Below are positions 31,796 through 35,884 of a stretch of 35,884 nt of DNA, piece by piece. Every line of letters begins with the position of its first letter. Position 1 is the stretch's first letter. This stretch comes from an uncultured bacterium (GTDB lineage: Bacteria; Cyanobacteriota; Vampirovibrionia; Gastranaerophilales; Gastranaerophilaceae). The stretch is taken from NCBI GenBank assembly GCA_949299435.1, contig CASGAK010000003.1, forward strand, positions 1 through 35,884. The letters run 5' to 3'. Position numbers and translations under genes: made by a program. Below the pieces are notes generated by a model, which ran no database searches, was not told where the DNA came from, and saw nothing but the letters and a program-made list of their open reading frames with translations.

Positions 31796-32495
31796 CAATA
31801 TTTAATTTATTCGCAGCAGCTTGTTGTTCAGCCTTTTCGCTGGCAGAAGTATGAGTATCGTAAGTGTTTTTGGTGTCTTTGTGAATTTTTGCGGGTTTAT
31901 CATTTCTGCACATCCACTCTTTTGTTTTATCAGCGAGCGGGGTTGCAATAAATGGAGTTAAAATTCTTTTACCGACAGTAGTTGCAGCAATTAATGTTGT
32001 TAAAGTACCCAAAGCTGTGATTGCTGAATCTTTGTAGTTTGCAAATGCTTTGTGAAATTCCTGATTACCTTTGACTTTTCCTGCCAAATGCTCTTTGGAT
32101 TCCATAATAGCCTGCATACTCTTTGATGCCTGTCTGTTAAATTTCTTGCCAAACAGTTTATTAAACATTTTTTCCTGAAATACTTTTTTAGATATTGTAT
32201 AAGTCATTAAAATTTGTAATAAAATCATCAATCCGCCATTAGCTAAGTCAAGAGCTGCAACGAATTTTCTTTTATCTTCAGGAATTTCTTTGTTATTTAA
32301 ACTTTGATTTACATAAAGGTAACAACCAAACCCATCTTTTAGAACAATTGATGTAACCCCTAATCCTGCAATCCATGCTGAATTAGCTCTTGTGTCCTGG
32401 AATTTTTTACATACAGTGTTTTGGACATAAGGTAATCTGGAAAACCATCTGTTTATGGATTTTATTTTGTTTCCTACGGGAGATATCATACTCAT
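31788..32495 (-). CDS. Membrane-associated protein with DTRxxSAW motif (downstream of a partner)
   Basis: A 235-residue protein of unknown function. The motif QDTRANSAW (about 33-41) is followed at once by a hydrophobic segment (IAGLGVTSIVLKDGFGCYLYV), then a second membrane segment (ANGGLMILLQILMTYTI). Later come a Lys-rich region and a third hydrophobic stretch (ALGTLTTLIAATTVG), with a polar tail. It shares the DTRxxSAW-then-helix layout with the protein encoded just upstream and overlaps its stop by 4 nt (ATGA), so the two are co-translated and probably related. No catalytic motif is seen. Confidence 0.75.
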   Translation of the reverse strand: MSMISPVGNKIKSINRWFSRLPYVQNTVCKKFQDTRANSAWIAGLGVTSIVLKDGFGCYLYVNQSLNNKEIPEDKRKFVAALDLANGGLMILLQILMTYTISKKVFQEKMFNKLFGKKFNRQASKSMQAIMESKEHLAGKVKGNQEFHKAFANYKDSAITALGTLTTLIAATTVGKRILTPFIATPLADKTKEWMCRNDKPAKIHKDTKNTYDTHTSASEKAEQQAAANKLNIVK

Positions 32496-33913
32496 GATTT
32501 TACCTCCGTTTTGTTATTGGCTTTGTTTACCAAATCTTTGATTTCATTAGGGTGTTTTTTATTTGAAAGATTTGGGAATACTGCGTCCATAAATTTAGGA
32601 TATGTCCAGTTCAATAACCAGCAACTCAACGGTAAAATTAAAAGTGAAACTCTTAATCCTGTGAGTTGTTTATGGGCTTTTATGTTGTTTTTTACTTGGT
32701 CTTGTAATAGATTTGAAATTTCTTTTGAAAATTTGAATTTAGTTAATCTATGAGTTGGAGTACTATCAACTTGGTTTTTCAAATAAGTTTCAATGGCTGT
32801 CATAGATTGTTTTTGGTTGACCATTTCCTGCATTTTTTCGAGTACACTGATTTCTGATTTGATTGGGGTGATTCTATAGTTAGTTTCCCAATTTTTTATA
32901 AATTCTGCGAGATCTTCCGCAGTTTTTGGTGGATTTTTCCCTGCTGTATAAAAGTCGATATCTCTTAGAATACCATTTAATTTTGCCTGCATTGCGATTT
33001 TTAGGTCTTCAGGATTATTCCCTCGTCTTGCTAGAATGTCATCAAAAATAGCAAGTAATTCAGGGTCTTTATTTTTATGTTCTTTTTTTAGTTGTTTCAC
33101 TAATTTCTTTATATTTTTAGGAGCATCAGTTGCATCAAGTTTATTTTTAATATCTGTAAAAATATTTTTAGCTTCGTCTGTATGGGTTCTATAGTATTCA
33201 GCACGTTTGATTTTTTTAGGAATTGTAATATTTAAACATTTATTTAATTCAGAATTGGCATCATTAAGTTTTGTCTGTAATACTTCATTTTGAAGATTTC
33301 TATACACTGCATCTGACATTTTAAATGTTTCACCTGTATCTCTACCCATGACAATATTATCGTTTTTAATCATATTGATTAAATTTTCTTGTTGTTTTGC
33401 CATTTGAGTTTTTACCATTCTATCAAGCTCATTTTTAGAGATATAAGGGTATTGTTTTTTTATGGCTTTTTCTATATAAGTTTTATCTTGAAAAAGTGTT
33501 TTGTTGTACAATTCATCATAGTATCCGTTATTAGCGAGCCTGTCTACCATTCTGTTAAAAGGAATTGTGAAACCTACCTGAGTTGCGACTGCTATAATTG
33601 CAGATACAGGCTGACGCCATGCTGAATAAGTTCTTGTATCCTCATCTGTTTTGGATAATGGATTCCACTTGATAAAAATAGGTGCTACTAAACCTGTACC
33701 GAGAGCGTTGATTATTATGTTCTGAACCTCACCCATGTTATCGGTTACACGTTTCATACCTTTAATTATCGGAGGCATGAAGTTCTTAATTTCATCTTTT
33801 AAATTAACATCAACCTTAGGGGTGGTTAGTGCTGTGAAATTGGGTTTATAAGCCACTCTCTGCCTTTTAGCAGCCTGATTGTTAATTCCAAATTTTACAC
33901 TTTCTACTTTCAT
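32492..33913 (-). CDS. Large membrane-associated protein with DTRxxSAW motif
   Basis: A protein of 473 residues, unknown function. From the N-terminus: PNFTALTTP (about 25-33), a helix AQNIIINALGTGLVAPIFIKW-like stretch, the motif EDTRTYSAW, a second hydrophobic stretch, and then about 280 residues of Lys/Asn/Glu-rich helices. A final membrane segment (LRVSLLILPLSCWLLNW) and a polar tail end it. It and its neighbour share DTRxxSAW before a membrane helix. Start: ATG 33913 with a weak GGTGA upstream; the in-frame TTG at 33928 is less likely. Confidence 0.75.
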   Translation of the reverse strand: MKVESVKFGINNQAAKRQRVAYKPNFTALTTPKVDVNLKDEIKNFMPPIIKGMKRVTDNMGEVQNIIINALGTGLVAPIFIKWNPLSKTDEDTRTYSAWRQPVSAIIAVATQVGFTIPFNRMVDRLANNGYYDELYNKTLFQDKTYIEKAIKKQYPYISKNELDRMVKTQMAKQQENLINMIKNDNIVMGRDTGETFKMSDAVYRNLQNEVLQTKLNDANSELNKCLNITIPKKIKRAEYYRTHTDEAKNIFTDIKNKLDATDAPKNIKKLVKQLKKEHKNKDPELLAIFDDILARRGNNPEDLKIAMQAKLNGILRDIDFYTAGKNPPKTAEDLAEFIKNWETNYRITPIKSEISVLEKMQEMVNQKQSMTAIETYLKNQVDSTPTHRLTKFKFSKEISNLLQDQVKNNIKAHKQLTGLRVSLLILPLSCWLLNWTYPKFMDAVFPNLSNKKHPNEIKDLVNKANNKTEVKS

Positions 33914-34135
33914 CACTTCACCAAACAATGAAACCTTCTATATATATATAGGTTTGAACATAATAAAAATTGCTATTTTTTTTGTATTTATTAAGTTTTA
34001 TTAACAAACTGTTTTAAGTACAAACAAAACTATATTTATTGTTTTTGACTGTTATTTGTAAATATAAAATCAGTATGAATTTTAAAAGATACAAAACCAA
34101 TTGATAAATACAATGATTAAAATGTACTGTAAAAA

Positions 34136-34150
34136 TTGTCATTTAGACAA
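34136..34150. promoter_or_regulatory. Inverted repeat over the pgpH -35
   Basis: TTGTC-ATTTA-GACAA, perfect 5-bp arms. It covers the -35 hexamer of the pgpH promoter, so a protein bound there could block it. The arms are short and chance is possible. Confidence 0.4.
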
Positions 34151-34164
34151 GAAAATTATATAAT
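34136..34164 (+). promoter_or_regulatory. Near-consensus promoter for pgpH
   Basis: TTGTCA (34136-34141), 17-nt spacer and perfect TATAAT (34159-34164). Start about 34171, giving a leader of about 83 nt to ATG 34254. It is the best sigma70-type match in the window. Confidence 0.75.
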
Positions 34165-34253
34165 AAAAGAAAATTTTTTAATAGTCAGTCTACAGACTTG
34201 AAAAATAATTTCGAAGTAATAAAATAATTAAAGATTATGAGGGATATAAATAA

Positions 34254-35884
34254 ATGAATAATAGAGGTTTTTGGTTAAATATAAAAGAATTTATAACCGC
34301 TACACAGACATTAAAAGTATTAGCATTTTTAGTTTTTACTTTGATAATAACAGCGATAATATCATCTCAGAATTTCTTTTTTCAAAGCATAATTGAAAAC
34401 GGTATAAGTAAAAAAGATGTAATTGCTCAAAAAACACTTACGGTTATAGATGTAAAACGAACAGAGCAGCATAAAAAAGAAGTTGCTCAAAAAGTTGATT
34501 ATGTGCTTACTCCAGCGGAAGACGATTTTATAAAAAATAATCTTGAAATGCTTCAAAACTCAATAATGCAAATCCGTAAAAAGGAAGTGGAAGAAAGTGT
34601 AAAAAAAGAGGAGCTTTCAATACTTTTTGATATTTCAAATAAAGAGCGGAAAGATTTTGTAATAGAATTTTTGTTAAAATCCGATGATGCCTCTTTGCAT
34701 GAGGTCTTTGATAAAGCTAATTTAACTTTATCTAATGTATTAAGACAAGGAATCACAGAAAAAGACTATGAAAAAAATAATATAGATACAATAGTTACCA
34801 ACAATATAGTGACGAATGTATCAAAGCGTCAAATATCCGTAATAAAAGGTTTACTTGAACAGGTAATAGTACCAAATTTAGTTGTAGATGAATTTGCAAC
34901 GGAAATTGCAAGAAAAAATGCGGAAAATTCAGTTAAACCTTATGAAATAACTATTCACAAAGGCGAAAAGATAGTTTTCGAAGGTGAGCCTGTGACCAGA
35001 CTAAAGCGAGATGCTCTAAGACAGGCTGGATATAATGTATATGAACTTAACTGGCAAGGGCTTTTGGCGATATATGTACTTGTATTTATCGGTACAATAA
35101 TATTTTTAAGCTATATGCGATACTTTGAAAAGCCGTTTTTGGAACCGCGATATATGATGATTACGTCAATGTTATCGTTTTTGTTGGCTATAATTGCAGT
35201 TGTATTGCCAACGGGATTTTCTCCTTATGTTCTGCCTATACCTGCGTATATATTTATTTTGGCTATATTTACGAATTCAAGAATTGCATTTGTTGCAATG
35301 ACTGTGTTAATTGCTGTTATGACAATAGGCATGCAATATGATATCCAATTTTTTACAACCTTTATTTTATTAGGACTTGTATCTATGATTACAATTTCCA
35401 GAATAAGATATTCAAGACGATTTGACTTAATAAAAGCAGGGTTTGCAATCTCTATATCTGGCTTGGCTATTTTATTCAGTATATATATGCTGGAAAAATG
35501 TTTGATAGATGTAAGTAATGTGTTAATTATAAAAAACAGTGCATTTATATTATTAAACGGTATTATAAGTGCAATGATTGCACTAGGAACTTTACCATTA
35601 TTAGAGAGTGCCTTTCAAATAATTACTCCTTACGGACTTGCAGAACTTGCTGATCATAATCAGCCCCTGTTGAAGCGTTTGCAAATAGAAGCCCCCGGGA
35701 CTTATCATCACAGTCTTATGGTATCAAATCTTTGTGAGGCTGCCGCAGAAGCTATCGGGGCAAATCCGATTTTAGCAAGGGTAGGGGCATTCTACCATGA
35801 TATCGGTAAACTCAAAAGACCGTTATTTTTCGTAGAAAATCAGTCGTATTTTGGAATAGAGAACCCGCATACAAAGCTAAATCC
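34254..35884 (+). CDS. pgpH: PgpH-type HD phosphodiesterase (c-di-AMP hydrolase), 3' end outside window
   Basis: Open from ATG 34254 to the window end (543 codons). Layout fits PgpH/YqfF: an N-terminal membrane segment (about 20-40), a large extracytoplasmic domain (to about 265), then seven predicted membrane segments (about 265-445) and a cytoplasmic HD domain. The HD blocks are GTYHHSLMVSNL (H485, H486) and FYHDIGKLKRP (H515-D516), almost identical to known PgpH. The family linearises c-di-AMP to pApA. The end of the HD domain is missing. GAGGG lies about 11 nt before ATG. Its partner in synthesis, cdaA, is at 28562. Antisense frames at 34362-34756 are shadows. Confidence 0.94.
   Translation, partial: MNNRGFWLNIKEFITATQTLKVLAFLVFTLIITAIISSQNFFFQSIIENGISKKDVIAQKTLTVIDVKRTEQHKKEVAQKVDYVLTPAEDDFIKNNLEMLQNSIMQIRKKEVEESVKKEELSILFDISNKERKDFVIEFLLKSDDASLHEVFDKANLTLSNVLRQGITEKDYEKNNIDTIVTNNIVTNVSKRQISVIKGLLEQVIVPNLVVDEFATEIARKNAENSVKPYEITIHKGEKIVFEGEPVTRLKRDALRQAGYNVYELNWQGLLAIYVLVFIGTIIFLSYMRYFEKPFLEPRYMMITSMLSFLLAIIAVVLPTGFSPYVLPIPAYIFILAIFTNSRIAFVAMTVLIAVMTIGMQYDIQFFTTFILLGLVSMITISRIRYSRRFDLIKAGFAISISGLAILFSIYMLEKCLIDVSNVLIIKNSAFILLNGIISAMIALGTLPLLESAFQIITPYGLAELADHNQPLLKRLQIEAPGTYHHSLMVSNLCEAAAEAIGANPILARVGAFYHDIGKLKRPLFFVENQSYFGIENPHTKLN

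Larger units (their letters stand above)
33929..34253. other. Non-coding divergent region before pgpH
   Basis: About 325 bp with no credible ORF in either strand. It holds an AT-rich palindrome CTATATATATATAG (33938-33951) flanked by AAACC and GGTTT arms near the leftward gene, and the pgpH promoter with an inverted repeat at 34136-34164. I saw no conserved RNA fold. Confidence 0.6.

Noticed and set aside
33938..33951. Palindrome CTATATATATATAG near the 33913 gene
   Set aside because: An alternating TA run is palindromic by chance in AT-rich DNA. The 5-bp flanking arms are too short to call an operator, so it is only mentioned in the non-coding region entry.
34362..34756. Two minus-strand ORFs at the start of pgpH
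   Set aside because: They are antisense to the recognised PgpH protein and have no ribosome-binding site or known motif.
1..35884. Mobile elements, CRISPR arrays, tRNA or rRNA genes
   Set aside because: No transposase, integrase, regularly spaced repeats or tRNA-like cloverleaf were seen by eye on either strand; a tool search (tRNAscan, CRISPR finder) could still find a missed one.

Overview
This is an AT-rich, densely packed bacterial chromosome segment with standard code (TGA works as a stop). The best guess for the host is a non-photosynthetic relative of Cyanobacteria (Vampirovibrionia/Melainabacteria, Gastranaerophilales-like, gut-type). That guess rests on three prepilin-type proteins with near-identical leader helices, secreted metzincins, c-di-AMP genes, two-subunit-type glycyl-tRNA synthetase and many lineage-restricted small proteins. 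It is inference: there is no rRNA here, and a low-GC Firmicute or Elusimicrobium is not excluded from the sequence alone. I saw no tRNA, rRNA, CRISPR array, transposase or phage gene.

Layout. 1-709: a prepilin-like gene cut by the window edge, divergent from a small Xre-type regulator. 722-2641: three tandem secreted matrixin-like metalloproteases and a small unknown gene. 2738-4114: an HNH-nuclease-like protein with its zinc ligands far apart. 4172-7379: a minus-strand operon yebC / GGDEF diguanylate cyclase / tsaE / tsaB with overlapping ends. 7567-12038: glyS, two small genes and a cytoplasmic-looking UshA-type metallophosphatase. 12089-13792: two paralogous membrane proteins. 13885-14977: prfB (RF2) with the classical +1 programmed frameshift. 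14980-15924: second Xre/prepilin divergon. 15993-19598: PHP phosphoesterase, membrane protein, zinc ribbon, RNase PH and two exported coiled-coil proteins. 19706-23262: acetolactate synthase, family 4 uracil-DNA glycosylase, M16 peptidase. 23334-26113: nanE, ROK kinase, a small gene and a MenA/UbiA-like prenyltransferase. 26103-27159: third Xre/prepilin divergon. 27234-30784: lysA, cdaA (c-di-AMP synthase), YitT-family protein and a small unknown gene. 30842-31795: a SerA-like dehydrogenase. 31788-33913: two lineage-type membrane proteins. 34254 to the end: pgpH-type HD phosphodiesterase (c-di-AMP hydrolase), cut by the window edge.

The most notable pattern is a module that occurs three times: a standalone Xre-type repressor (about 70-90 aa) divergent from one orphan prepilin-like gene, with a different palindromic operator in each intergenic region. 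In each module the palindromes lie on the predicted promoter elements. In each, the pilin gene has a clear Shine-Dalgarno sequence while the regulator has a very short or absent leader. This looks like a family of separately switched surface pilin-like genes. A second theme is nucleotide second messengers: a diguanylate cyclase, a diadenylate cyclase and a c-di-AMP hydrolase all lie in this 36 kb.
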